A stretch of 32,896 bases of DNA from Terriglobales bacterium (lineage in GTDB: Bacteria; Acidobacteriota; Terriglobia; Terriglobales; Acidobacteriaceae): positions 1-32,896 of the forward strand of contig JAATFH010000119.1 in NCBI GenBank assembly GCA_015655315.1, read 5' to 3'. Position numbers and translations under genes: made by a program. Each line of letters starts with the position of its first letter. The first letter of the stretch is position 1. A model generated the notes under the pieces. That model saw only the letters and a list, made by a program, of their open reading frames with translations, was not told where the DNA came from and ran no database searches. Shown piece by piece: positions 1-8,722 of the stretch.

Positions 1-960
1 GCGTTTCAGCAGCAACCTCGTGTGGTGACGCGCAATGAGCGCACCCCTAGCCGAGCCCCTGCCCACCTGGATGACGTTCCAGCCAGCGCCGCGGAAGATG
101 CCTTCCAGCTCATCGATGATGCGCTTGGTGCCGCGTACCGGCCCATCCAGGCGCTGCAGATTGCAGTTGACGACAAAAACCAGATTGTCGAGCTTCTCGC
201 GCGAAGCGACGCTGATCGCACCCAGCGTATCAACCTCATCTGTCTCGCCATCACCAACAAAGGCCCAGACTTTACGCGGAGTCTTCTCGATCAGGTTGCG
301 GCTTTCAAGATAGCGCATGAAACGCGCCTGATAGATCGCATTCAGCGGCCCGATGCCCATTGAAACCGTCGGGAAACGCCAGAAATTCGGCATCAGCCAC
401 GGGTGCGGATAAGACGAAAGCCCAGGCGTATCGCGCAGTTCGTGACGGAAATTCTTCAGATGATCGTCGGTCAGGCGGCCTTCCAGATATGCGCGCGCAT
501 AGACGCCCGGCGAGGCGTGGCCCTGAAAGTAGACGAAGTCTCCCGGCTGATCGCCGTATTTGGCATGGAAAAAGTGATTAAAGCCCACCTCCAGCAGCGT
601 TGCCAGGGACGAATATGTGGAGATATGCCCGCCGATACCCGCATCTTTCTTGTTCTGGCCATGCACCATGGCCATCGCGTTCCACCTGATAAGGCTCTCC
701 ACGCGGCGCTCCATCTGACGGTCACCGGGGTAAGGCACTTCATCATGTTTGGGAATGGTATTGAGGTAGGGAGTTCGAATTTCGCCGGGGGTGTTGACGC
801 CTGCTTCGCGTGCTCGTTGCCGCAGCGCGCCCATCAGCTCCGCTGCCTGCTCCGGGCCTTCGTCGACCACAATCTGGTCGAAGGCCTCAATCCACTCTGC
901 GACTTCTTCCGTAAAGTCCGCCTGTGCGGGAATTGCCAGTTTCATAGCCATAGCATTCAT
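1..960 (-). CDS. aceE: Pyruvate dehydrogenase E1 component, homodimeric type (partial, runs off left edge)
   Basis: Thiamine-diphosphate enzyme that decarboxylates pyruvate and acetylates the E2 lipoyl groups of the cytoplasmic pyruvate dehydrogenase complex. The first 320 residues are present; the family is about 890 long, so about 570 C-terminal residues lie beyond the window. Visible family signatures are GGHISTYSS (about 110-118), FQGHASPGVYAR (about 145-156), and the ThDP/Mg motif GDGETDE (236-242) followed by REKLDNLVFVVNCNLQRLDG, which is nearly the E. coli AceE wording. Three in-frame ATGs (960, 951, 945) lie close together. The AGGA just upstream is too near the first and sits about 10 nt before the second, so the true start may be 951. 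Residues 300-315, next to the window edge, depart from the usual W-G-S-x-W-D pattern (see findings). The gene stands alone, with 269 bp to the next gene. Family identity is very secure. Confidence 0.95.
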   Translation of the reverse strand, partial: MNAMAMKLAIPAQADFTEEVAEWIEAFDQIVVDEGPEQAAELMGALRQRAREAGVNTPGEIRTPYLNTIPKHDEVPYPGDRQMERRVESLIRWNAMAMVHGQNKKDAGIGGHISTYSSLATLLEVGFNHFFHAKYGDQPGDFVYFQGHASPGVYARAYLEGRLTDDHLKNFRHELRDTPGLSSYPHPWLMPNFWRFPTVSMGIGPLNAIYQARFMRYLESRNLIEKTPRKVWAFVGDGETDEVDTLGAISVASREKLDNLVFVVNCNLQRLDGPVRGTKRIIDELEGIFRGAGWNVIQVGRGSARGALIARHHTRLLLKR

Positions 961-1229
961 TTCCTGGAGAGCATGCGAGAACCGATCCGTCCGTAAATCG
1001 CTGACAGATAAGAAGATCTTGCATTGAAGGTTCCGATGACGGCCTGTAGCTTCTCTCGTTCAATTTTCGCAGAATATCTGCTGCTGCGTCACGCAACGCA
1101 ACTGTCAAGTGTAGCGCACACCGGGGAAATCCGGGAAAGATGCAGCGCGATCAGTTTCCCAACTCAAGAGCGCGAGTTGACGGCTGAAACCGCAGTCAGA
1201 GCACGCATCCGGCGGTGATAAGGGCATGT
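961..1229. other. Intergenic region upstream of aceE; no gene seen
   Basis: This 269-bp gap separates aceE from the 3' end of the epimerase gene; both are on the minus strand. It should hold the aceE promoter. On the minus strand I see a TTGACA hexamer (around 1103-1108) but no convincing -10 at the usual distance. An 11-bp perfect palindrome TGCGTCACGCA lies at 1085-1095. A 6-bp inverted repeat (1160-1165 with 1174-1179), 50-70 nt past the epimerase stop, could be a weak terminator but has no T-run. Short open frames here have no ribosome-binding site and no recognisable product. Confidence 0.4.
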
Positions 1230-2390
1230 TCATGCGCACTCCGCTGGAGTACCACGCTTTATGAGCAACTGTTCCGCTGGCGGCAGAGTCGTCAATACCT
1301 GCACGATCCGCTCAGCGGCATGGCCGTCTCCATAAGGATTGGTCATCCCCCGGATCGATTGCAGGAACGCAGCACTTCGCGCCTCGTTGATCTTGCCGAG
1401 AATGGATTCCGTTGTGGGAGCCGCGTCCAGCAGGTTCGCCGCACGCTCTCTTCCCTGCTGCCGCATGCCGACATTGACCGTAGGCAGCGCGAACGAGCCG
1501 GTCTCCATAATGCCGCTGCTGGAGTTACCAACCATGAGCTTTACGCGACACAGCAGGCTCCAGTACGTCACCACAGGCAGATTGATAAATAGGCGTCCTT
1601 GCCCCCGATGCTTGAGAAACCGCTCTGTGCGCTCGACCAGCATGCGACTGCCTGCATCGGCATTCGGATAACAGAACACCAGCGGTTCCGCGAGCTGTTC
1701 GAGTGCTGCGAAAAGGGCATCGGCTTCGCTCGTCGTATCGCGAAGAATCGTAACCGGATGATAGGCAATCAGAATCGGAGGCGTAGCCAGATCGATCTGC
1801 AGTTGCTCTTCGAGTTCTTCCCGTGTCAACAACCGACTGCGCCGTAAATGGTCCAACGACGGAGCACCAGCGCGGTGCACGCGCCAGGGCTCTTCTCCCA
1901 TGTTGATCACCCGTTGCCGCGCCGGTTCTGTCGATGTGAAATGGACATGGCTCATCTTGGTAAGAGCATTGCGAACGGCATCATCGATCGCGCCCTCGCT
2001 GATCTCGCCACCTTCGATATGCGCAATAGGAATGCGCAATGCGAGCGCCACCGAGGCCGGGGCCAGCATCTCATATCGATCCGCAATGAGCAGCAGCAGA
2101 TCGGGCCGCATCTGCCCAAGCGCATCAGCCAGCGCAAGAACACCAACGCCAATGCTCTTCGCCATGCCCACATCGGTGTCAGAGCTTAAAAGACACTCCA
2201 GCTTCGCAGCAATGGGAAATCCATCGGCTTCGATCTCACGCACGGTAGTGCCAAACTCAGGCGAAAGATGCGATGCCAACACAATCACCTTCAGGTCGAC
2301 ATCAGGATGAGCCTGCAAATCCTTCAGCGGCCAGAAAAGATGGCTGTAATCGGCACGGGAAGTGGTTACCACCGCGATTTTGCGTTTCAT
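1230..2390 (-). CDS. UDP-N-acetylglucosamine 2-epimerase (hydrolysing), NeuC/LegG type
   Basis: 386-residue cytoplasmic enzyme of the Epimerase_2 fold (GT-B-like). NeuC-type members epimerise UDP-GlcNAc at C2 and release UDP, giving ManNAc; LegG-type members do the same with UDP-diacetyl-bacillosamine on the way to legionaminic acid. Family marks: SRADY at 11-15 near the N-terminus, LLSSDT (67-72), DRYE (104-107), HIEGGE (124-129), LTKMSHVHFTST (143-154) and GNSSSG (288-293). The text reads as NeuC rather than as the non-hydrolysing WecB type. The start at 2390 is set by a 4-bp ATGA overlap with the stop of the upstream dehydratase gene, implying translational coupling. An in-frame upstream extension exists but lies inside that gene and looks spurious. 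Substrate (UDP-GlcNAc or a modified form) cannot be read from sequence. Confidence 0.88.
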   Translation of the reverse strand: MKRKIAVVTTSRADYSHLFWPLKDLQAHPDVDLKVIVLASHLSPEFGTTVREIEADGFPIAAKLECLLSSDTDVGMAKSIGVGVLALADALGQMRPDLLLLIADRYEMLAPASVALALRIPIAHIEGGEISEGAIDDAVRNALTKMSHVHFTSTEPARQRVINMGEEPWRVHRAGAPSLDHLRRSRLLTREELEEQLQIDLATPPILIAYHPVTILRDTTSEADALFAALEQLAEPLVFCYPNADAGSRMLVERTERFLKHRGQGRLFINLPVVTYWSLLCRVKLMVGNSSSGIMETGSFALPTVNVGMRQQGRERAANLLDAAPTTESILGKINEARSAAFLQSIRGMTNPYGDGHAAERIVQVLTTLPPAEQLLIKRGTPAECA

Positions 2391-3541
2391 TGAGGATTCC
2401 GGTACGAGAGCTGTATTTGAGACAGCAACAATGGACTTGGTTGATATCTGGGAACCGCGAAGCAAACCGCACGTATAAGATTTTCAAGATCGCGGTTTTC
2501 GACTGCTTCCGCAATCTGTATGAGCGCCTGATGGATCGTTCTCTGCGATGGGATCGGACCGCTGACGACGTGCAGTGGCATCCTTGAGCTTCCTATCAAC
2601 ACTTCGTCATCTGACAACAGACGTTCGTGGAGCTTGTCGCCGGAGCGAAGCTCAGTAAACGTGATGGGAATGTCAGGGGACCGCTGCGCACGCGTATGCG
2701 TGACAAGGAATTTCGCCAACTCGCTGATACGCCGCGCTTCTCCCGGCTCAGGGATGAGCACTGCCGAATCGTGCTCAACAGGCACGGCTGACAGCAACAG
2801 CGAAACAGCTTCACCAAGAGTGATGAAGAATCGAGTGGCCTCTGCATGCGTAACAGTAACTGGACCACCCTGCGCGATCTGCTTCAGAAAGAAGGGGACG
2901 ACACTGCCGGAAGAACCCAGCACGTTGCCCAGCCGCACCACCTTCATCCGCGTACGCCTGGAATTCACAAGCACGGTTAATTCGGCGATTCGTTTTGTCG
3001 CGCCCATGATGCTGACCGGATCTACGGCCTTATCTGTCGAAAGCAGGATGAGTTGCTCAGCTGTATGACGTACGGCAGCGGCCGCAACCCGTTGCGTTCC
3101 GATTACATTGGTCCGCGCCGCCGTAATCGGGTTCTGTTCCATGAGCGGCACGTGCTTACATGCAGCAGCATGAAAGACGATGTTGGGCCGATGCATGGCG
3201 AATGTCTCGTCCAGCAGCGTTTCGTCGCATACGTCACCGACGATAGAGGTGCAGGGAATATTGCTGCCCGCTTCGATCAAATCGCAGTCCAGCTCAAAGA
3301 TGCCTTTTTCCGAAGAGTCCAGCAGGATCAGACTCTCCACCTGAAGCTGCACGCATTCTTTTGCCAGTGCGGAACCGATGCACCCGCCTGCACCTGTAAT
3401 AAGGACGCGTCTGCCGTTGATCGCACGGCTGATCGCATCGCGATCACAAAGGATGGATGGCCTGCGTAGAAATAGTTCCCAATCGAGATGTGTACTTTGC
3501 ATGACGCGCATGGCTCGGCATGAGTCAGAATATCCATGCAC
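2387..3541 (-). CDS. CapD/FlaA1-like nucleotide-sugar 4,6-dehydratase (SDR family), short form
   Basis: 384-residue extended SDR of the Polysacc_synt_2 family, expected to make a 4-keto-6-deoxy sugar from UDP-GlcNAc or similar. NAD-binding motif GAGGCIGS is at 50-57. The active-site region STDKAVDP...MGATKR places D170, K171, M179 and K183 with the same spacing as D132/K133/Y141/K145 of FlaA1. The usual tyrosine is therefore methionine, as in the SMK type known from WbpM. The N-terminus (RRPSI...INGRRVLITG) resembles the linker before the catalytic domain of long CapD proteins, but the membrane-spanning N-terminal half is absent. Start: GTG at 3541 preceded by GAGG; ATGs at 3511 and 3502 are alternatives. 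First gene of a two-gene operon with the epimerase, overlapping it by 4 bp. Likely surface-glycan precursor synthesis. Confidence 0.85.
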   Translation of the reverse strand: MHGYSDSCRAMRVMQSTHLDWELFLRRPSILCDRDAISRAINGRRVLITGAGGCIGSALAKECVQLQVESLILLDSSEKGIFELDCDLIEAGSNIPCTSIVGDVCDETLLDETFAMHRPNIVFHAAACKHVPLMEQNPITAARTNVIGTQRVAAAAVRHTAEQLILLSTDKAVDPVSIMGATKRIAELTVLVNSRRTRMKVVRLGNVLGSSGSVVPFFLKQIAQGGPVTVTHAEATRFFITLGEAVSLLLSAVPVEHDSAVLIPEPGEARRISELAKFLVTHTRAQRSPDIPITFTELRSGDKLHERLLSDDEVLIGSSRMPLHVVSGPIPSQRTIHQALIQIAEAVENRDLENLIRAVCFAVPRYQPSPLLLSQIQLSYRNPQ

Positions 3542-3667
3542 TGAGCCTCAATCAGCTTCCTTTGCTTGATTCTATTGATTCCGATCGATTCTGTAAGTGC
3601 TATGAGCATGACCGGTGTATGTTTGTTCAAAAGATGGCCGGTGTTGAGAGAATGTGTACTTAAGCCT
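3542..3667. promoter_or_regulatory. Divergent promoter region between dehydratase and amidase
   Basis: A 126-bp gap between two divergently transcribed genes, so promoters in both directions must lie here or just inside the genes. I see no good matched -35/-10 pair in either direction. The amidase start has no strong Shine-Dalgarno sequence. Confidence 0.35.
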
Positions 3668-5053
3668 ATGAGCCTTGCCCTGCTTCCCGCTACCGAACAG
3701 CTTGCTCTTTTGCAGCAAAAGAAAATTTCTCCTCTTGAACTGGCGGAAGAGCACATTGCCCGCATCGAGCGATGGAATCCTGTGCTCAACGCACTGGTCG
3801 ATTTCGATCCGGACCGCGTTCGCCAGCAGGCGCGCGATGTACGCAGTGGGCCGCTGGCGGGTTTGCCGCTGACGGTAAAGGCCTCCATCGCAACCAAAGG
3901 CTATCGATGCGAGATGGGCAGCCTGCTTCATCGTGGACACATTCCGCAGCACGATGCCGAGGCGGTAGCACGTCTGCGCCGCGCGGGTGCCGTGATTCTG
4001 GGAACGACAAACCTTCCTGAGTTCCTGATGGCTTATGAGACAGACAATCTCCTCTACGGAAGAACGAACAACCCGTGGGCGCTGGAGCGGACCGCAGGCG
4101 GATCGAGCGGCGGAGAGGCCGCAGCCATCGCGGCGGGACTTTCCGCCGGAGGACTGGGCAGCGATAGCGGCGGCTCTGTGCGCGAACCGGCGCATTTTTC
4201 CGGCATCTGTTCGCTGAAGCCAACTTCCGGCCGCATACCGGCAGATGGCCATCTCCCCGCTTGCACCGGCCCGTTTTCGACACTCGGCGCCATAGGAACG
4301 ATGGCGCGCACCGTCGCCGACGTTGAGTTGCTTTTCCGGACAGTCGCAGGCAGGTATCTCGCCGATCCCACCGGCGCTCCAGTGAGCATACGCAGTGTAC
4401 CGATCTCCGAGGCAAAGCAGGTTCCCATCGGATGGTTCGAGGACGATGGATTGACTCCGGTCACTTCCGAGACACGCCAGGCAATACGCGATGCGGCTGC
4501 AAGCCTGAAGCGGCAGGGCTTTCAGGTAAGCCCGTTTCGTCCGCCTTCTCTGGAAGAGGCGCGCAGGCTGTGGCACATATTCTTTGTACAGTGCGGAGCC
4601 ATGTTTCACGCGCACACCGCGCGTGAGCACACCGAAAAGCTCAGCCCCACCTTCCGCAATTTTCTCGATATTGCCGAGGCAGAAACGCCGCTGACGCCGG
4701 AATCGCTGCTACACGCCTGGTCGTATAGCGATGCTGTGCGGAGCCAGTTGCTCGCGGAGATGCAGCAGTTTCCGTTGCTGCTGTTGCCGGTGTGTTCGAT
4801 CCCCGCTTTTCGCCACGGAGAGCGCGAATGGATTGTAGAAGGACGCAAGCTGCAATATCTCGATGCGATGCGCTATACACAATGGTTCAACATGCTGGCT
4901 GCACCAGCCGCAGTCGTTCCCGTTGGACGCTCCAACGAAGGGCTTCCCATCGGCGTACAAATCGCTGGCAGGCCCTTTGACGATGAACTGGTGTTGACCG
5001 TCGCGGCAGCGGTCGAAAAAGATTTCGGCTATCGTCCGCCTCCGCTCGCATGA
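3668..5053 (+). CDS. Amidase-signature family amidohydrolase
   Basis: 461-residue member of the amidase signature family, which hydrolyses amide bonds with a Ser-cisSer-Lys triad. All three residues are visible: K71 in LTVKAS, S146 in AGGSSGGE, and nucleophile S170 in GSDSGGSVREPA. The canonical motif is GSDIGGSIRxPA, so S167 replaces a hydrophobic residue. The length fits free-standing amidases. No gatB or gatC lies nearby and the C-terminal half does not look like GatA, so a role in tRNA amidation is unlikely; the substrate is unknown. The open frame extends upstream to about 3566, but similarity starts around ATG 3668 and the extension has no signal-peptide character; the upstream SD is weak. 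The gene is convergent with the large TPR/ASPIC gene, 27 bp away. Confidence 0.85.
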   Translation: MSLALLPATEQLALLQQKKISPLELAEEHIARIERWNPVLNALVDFDPDRVRQQARDVRSGPLAGLPLTVKASIATKGYRCEMGSLLHRGHIPQHDAEAVARLRRAGAVILGTTNLPEFLMAYETDNLLYGRTNNPWALERTAGGSSGGEAAAIAAGLSAGGLGSDSGGSVREPAHFSGICSLKPTSGRIPADGHLPACTGPFSTLGAIGTMARTVADVELLFRTVAGRYLADPTGAPVSIRSVPISEAKQVPIGWFEDDGLTPVTSETRQAIRDAAASLKRQGFQVSPFRPPSLEEARRLWHIFFVQCGAMFHAHTAREHTEKLSPTFRNFLDIAEAETPLTPESLLHAWSYSDAVRSQLLAEMQQFPLLLLPVCSIPAFRHGEREWIVEGRKLQYLDAMRYTQWFNMLAAPAAVVPVGRSNEGLPIGVQIAGRPFDDELVLTVAAAVEKDFGYRPPPLA

Positions 5054-5080
5054 GACGAAGCCTGGCCTGAAACTTCTTTC

Positions 5081-8000
5081 CTAATGCGTAATCGGCTGCG
5101 ACACAACCGGCACATAGTCGAATCGATACCGCTGCTTGCGATCTCCTGACTCAAACCGGTCGTTCCACTCCAGTTGATACTTTGAGGAGCGGTTGTCTTC
5201 CGGATAATGCTCCTTCGCCGGATACGGATAACCGCTCATTTCATGGAATGGCATCTGCGCAACGGTAAACGGCATCGCCTCATAAAAATCCATGTCCTTG
5301 ACGAAGCCATTCGCATAGAAGAAATAGTCTCGCTTCCAGCCTGCAGGCAACGCCGGCAACGATCCATCGCTGAACTCGGCATCGATCTCTTCGCCGCTTC
5401 CGAAAATGACATAGTGATTGTCCGCCTGCTGAAGCAGCGCCGTTACCTCGCCATACTTCGTATAGCTGCCGCGCTGCCACTGGAACGGACCTGTCGCGCT
5501 GATGCGGTCGTAGTGATACGTCAAATCGCCGGGAGTCTCGCCGTCTACCTGTTGCGGGTATCCACGGAATGCCAGATGCGCCGTCGCTAAAGACAACTCT
5601 GTTCGTCTGGCGTTCGTTATGCTTTCCGGCCCGTTGTCGACCAGCACCTGATCCCAATAAATCTGCAGGTTTGTCTTGATGCGAATACGGCGTGCGCCTT
5701 GAGGTAGTTTCCCGCTGAGATCGACAACAATCGTTCGCGGGAGCCCTGCCGGGAAGCCCATATCATCGACGATGCGCTTCCAGCTCCCGTCCGGCAGCTG
5801 CACTTCGATAAATGGAGAAATCGGCTGCAGACCCGCCTGCCAGGCCGCATACATCGAACTCGCGCTGAAGTACTCGATGAACCCATGCATGAAGAGGCGC
5901 AACGGATTCCGCGGCGACCAGTCGCCTAAATCGAGCGTAAGTGTGTGCATGTTGGCATAGCCCGCATACGTGAGATTCGTGAAGTCGCGAACATATTTGT
6001 GATCACGCGCGGCAAGAAGAGTCAGAACATCTCGCCCTTGATCGTCCCAGGCACCTGAAAGCGTCCGCGCCTGCGGAGAAGCAACAACAGTAGCTCCTGA
6101 AGCGAAAGGAGGTTCATTCAGGAAACGTTCGTCTGGGTAAACTTCTGTTCCCACCGGATGGTCGATGGCTACGAGCTTCAACTGATCGACATAGTTGATC
6201 TCTTCCATCGGTTCGACAAAGCGAAGGCTGAGGTATCCATTTCTCGCCTTCAACTGAGAACCGTCCACTTTGATCCATTCATCAGGGTCCGCCTTATTAG
6301 TCGACGTAGGCGACACCCAATGCCCAACTAAAGCCGCACCGATGACATCCGAGACAAACTGGTACTTGCTGCCATCCCATGCAAACAGCACCGGGCAAGA
6401 GCTTCCGCGGCGGTCGAGTTCCTGCAACGCGACAGGCTTGCTGGCCGCAACATCCAGCTCGTCCTGTGGAACACCCGTCGGCCACAGCAAACGAACCACG
6501 TCGGCGCTATCGGATTGCCCGAGACCGGCAAGAATCTCCGTTGAGCCCTGGCTCAGATATCCGCTGCCGCCAACCACTTCGAACTTCTGCATGCGGCCAT
6601 TCGAAAACACTTCCACCTTCGTACCGATCGCCGACTTATTGTCGGCCAAACCGGTAAGAGCGATGCGCAGAGAATGATTCCGGTTCCCCCCGACATTGTG
6701 CAAAATAAGCGGTGGAGTATTCAATTGCGTCACGATAAGATCGGCAGCACCATCGCCGTCCAAGTCGGCGGCGATGACAGAACGGGGATTTCCGAGCGTC
6801 AACTTGCCGGAGCCAACGGCATCACTTACGTCTTCAAACCCTTGTGGACCGAGGTTGCGCCACACATGCAGCTCCGGCCCGTTCGCAGATTCAACAATCG
6901 CCGCCAGATCGATCCAACCGTCATTATCGATGTCGATCGCAGTTACGCCCCACGCCGCCGTCGCACCAGCGATAGGCAGCGGCACGCGCTCAAACTTTTT
7001 GCTCTCCACATTTCGCCAGAGACTAATTCCCGGAGCGCCTGCATGCGTGACAACTACATCCATCCATCCATCTTTATTGAAGTCGAAAACGTAGACACCC
7101 AGCGTCGGGGACAGTCCGGCATCGGCGTAGAGCGGTACTGCCTGGAAAGCACCTTCGCGTTTGTTTTCATAAATCGTCGGCGCGCTTCCGCTCCCCGTCA
7201 CAACCAGGTCGACTGCCCGATCGTTGTTGATATCTGAAAGCGTCGCGCTGGTTGTAGATGCGTCTCCTGCCAGCCCTGTAGGAGCGGTCCACTCGGCGAA
7301 CGTGGAGTCACCGTTATTGCGCCAGAGAATATTTGAATTTTTTCCGTCCGCGAGTGGAGAGCCGGTCACAAAGAGATCAAGATCACCGTCATGATCGAAA
7401 TCGACAAACGTTAACCCTGCCGGGTGATTTAACTGCTCGATGCCGACAGTCTTCGTAACATCGGCGAATTTTCCGTGCCCGAGATTATGGAAGAGGATGA
7501 CTCGATCGCTCAGAGCAGCTGCCAGATCGGGCTGACCATCGTTGTCATAGTCGCCGACCGCGCACGAAACTCCATGACCGCTGACTGAAAGTCCTGTCGG
7601 CTGTGCTGGAATTTCTTCCACGCTGCCATTTGGCAAGGATCTATAGATGCGAGTGGCCGCATCACCATCGCCCATAACAACAACATCTTTTTCGCCCTTG
7701 CCTTCTACATCCAGAATGCATACGCCTCCGCCCATCGCATTCTTTGTGACGGGTGAGTCGTTCGCAGGTGCTGCCGCACTATTCGCGGCTACAAACTGCA
7801 CAGGTATCATCGCTCCCACGGGCTGTACCGGAGCCAGCATGTCCTGAACGGTAGCGTAGCGGCCCTGCTCGCCATAAGTGACGGTCAAAGGTGTGCCAAT
7901 TTTTGTCTGCGTAATTTTCTGGAAGCGCTTTAGGTGCTCGCGTGCCTCGGCTACTTTGCCAGAGCGCTGCAATGCACTGGCCAGCCCAAACTGGGCCGAG

Positions 8001-8500
8001 GCGTGCAGCGGATTCAACTGTGAAGCTTTCTCAAACTGCGCGATCGCGCTGCTGTAATCCTTCAGATTGAGGTACACGGAGCCAAGATAGTAATAGGTGT
8101 CCGCGTCGTCGGGATCGACTTTAATGGCGTGCTTGAAATCATCGATGGCGAGCGTAGGATTATCGCCGGTAAAGTGCGTCAGTCCAAGGCTGTACCAGAT
8201 GCGCACATTATTCGGGTCGATTGCAGCCGCCTGCCTCAGCGCCTGTTCAGCTTCCGGCAGCTTGCGCAAATAGAGCAGCGCGATCCCCTGGTTCAGAATA
8301 GGCACAGCGGAGGTGGGATCGGCCTTTCGCGCCTCTTCAAACTTCGCCAATGCCTTTTCCATCAACTGCTGATTCATCAGCGCCACACCCGTATTGTTCA
8401 GCCGGGCCGCGACAACTGGATCGTGGCCTACATCAACGGTTGCTCCTGGCAACCATGCCGTGAAACCCAACAGGATGAGGGCTGCGAAACAAATCCGCAT
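5081..8500 (-). CDS. Exported TPR / FG-GAP (VCBS) / ASPIC-UnbV protein with large C-terminal module
   Basis: 1139-residue protein, exported by a signal peptide (MRICFAALILLGFTAWLPGA). Residues about 30-195 form several TPR repeats (helical pairs with A-x-x-x-F/Y and DP-N patterns). Residues about 260-600 are FG-GAP/VCBS beta-propeller repeats with calcium-binding-like loops DYDNDGQPD, DFDHDGDLD, DFNKDGWMD, DIDNDGWID and DLDGDG. An ASPIC/UnbV-like segment follows (about 610-690: KSAIGTKV, GGSGYLSQGS, LLWPTG). The remaining 440 residues form a module also found in the protein at 17071-20601 (SCPVLFAW, DHPVGTEVYPDERF, WDDQGRDV, GFPAGLPRT, IYWDQVLVDNG). ATG 8500 is chosen because the signal peptide begins there and GAAG lies just upstream; ATG 8515 and 8587 are alternatives. 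Biochemical function unknown; likely periplasmic or surface binding or assembly. Confidence 0.85.
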   Translation of the reverse strand: MRICFAALILLGFTAWLPGATVDVGHDPVVAARLNNTGVALMNQQLMEKALAKFEEARKADPTSAVPILNQGIALLYLRKLPEAEQALRQAAAIDPNNVRIWYSLGLTHFTGDNPTLAIDDFKHAIKVDPDDADTYYYLGSVYLNLKDYSSAIAQFEKASQLNPLHASAQFGLASALQRSGKVAEAREHLKRFQKITQTKIGTPLTVTYGEQGRYATVQDMLAPVQPVGAMIPVQFVAANSAAAPANDSPVTKNAMGGGVCILDVEGKGEKDVVVMGDGDAATRIYRSLPNGSVEEIPAQPTGLSVSGHGVSCAVGDYDNDGQPDLAAALSDRVILFHNLGHGKFADVTKTVGIEQLNHPAGLTFVDFDHDGDLDLFVTGSPLADGKNSNILWRNNGDSTFAEWTAPTGLAGDASTTSATLSDINNDRAVDLVVTGSGSAPTIYENKREGAFQAVPLYADAGLSPTLGVYVFDFNKDGWMDVVVTHAGAPGISLWRNVESKKFERVPLPIAGATAAWGVTAIDIDNDGWIDLAAIVESANGPELHVWRNLGPQGFEDVSDAVGSGKLTLGNPRSVIAADLDGDGAADLIVTQLNTPPLILHNVGGNRNHSLRIALTGLADNKSAIGTKVEVFSNGRMQKFEVVGGSGYLSQGSTEILAGLGQSDSADVVRLLWPTGVPQDELDVAASKPVALQELDRRGSSCPVLFAWDGSKYQFVSDVIGAALVGHWVSPTSTNKADPDEWIKVDGSQLKARNGYLSLRFVEPMEEINYVDQLKLVAIDHPVGTEVYPDERFLNEPPFASGATVVASPQARTLSGAWDDQGRDVLTLLAARDHKYVRDFTNLTYAGYANMHTLTLDLGDWSPRNPLRLFMHGFIEYFSASSMYAAWQAGLQPISPFIEVQLPDGSWKRIVDDMGFPAGLPRTIVVDLSGKLPQGARRIRIKTNLQIYWDQVLVDNGPESITNARRTELSLATAHLAFRGYPQQVDGETPGDLTYHYDRISATGPFQWQRGSYTKYGEVTALLQQADNHYVIFGSGEEIDAEFSDGSLPALPAGWKRDYFFYANGFVKDMDFYEAMPFTVAQMPFHEMSGYPYPAKEHYPEDNRSSKYQLEWNDRFESGDRKQRYRFDYVPVVSQPITH

Positions 8501-8598
8501 CGATACTTCACGCATGGGTCTGCGAACTGCGAAAGAACGGTTAGGGGGATTTCCGGTGGCTGAGAATCGAAAGATGTAAGCTCGCATTGACGCAACCG

Positions 8599-8604
8599 AT
8601 TATA
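8599..8604 (-). promoter_or_regulatory. Perfect -10 hexamer (TATAAT) upstream of the TPR/ASPIC gene
   Basis: Reading leftward on the minus strand the hexamer is exactly TATAAT. The sequence 17 nt further upstream is a poor -35 (CGATGA); a TTGACC lies too far away (25-nt spacer). Transcription from it would start near 8591, leaving about a 90-nt leader before ATG 8500, or an almost leaderless message if ATG 8587 were used. Confidence 0.35.
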
Positions 8605-8722
8605 GAAGACACAGCCGACGATCATCGACGGTCAAAAACGTCGTTGCTCCGGTACGAAACCCGCGACCAGCGAGCGCGAATGAGCGTAAACTGTTGCAGT
8701 TAAGCCCAATCAGAGGATTGCA

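Noticed and set aside
403-996. Long plus-strand open frame opposite aceE
   Set aside because: It mirrors a clearly conserved AceE reading frame, has no recognisable domain and no ribosome-binding site; an antisense shadow of a GC-rich gene.
1024-1218. Small open frame in the gap upstream of aceE
   Set aside because: Rare start codon, no Shine-Dalgarno and unremarkable composition; more likely promoter DNA.
3668-5053. GatA subunit of tRNA amidotransferase
   Set aside because: No gatB/gatC neighbours, and only the generic amidase signature is shared.
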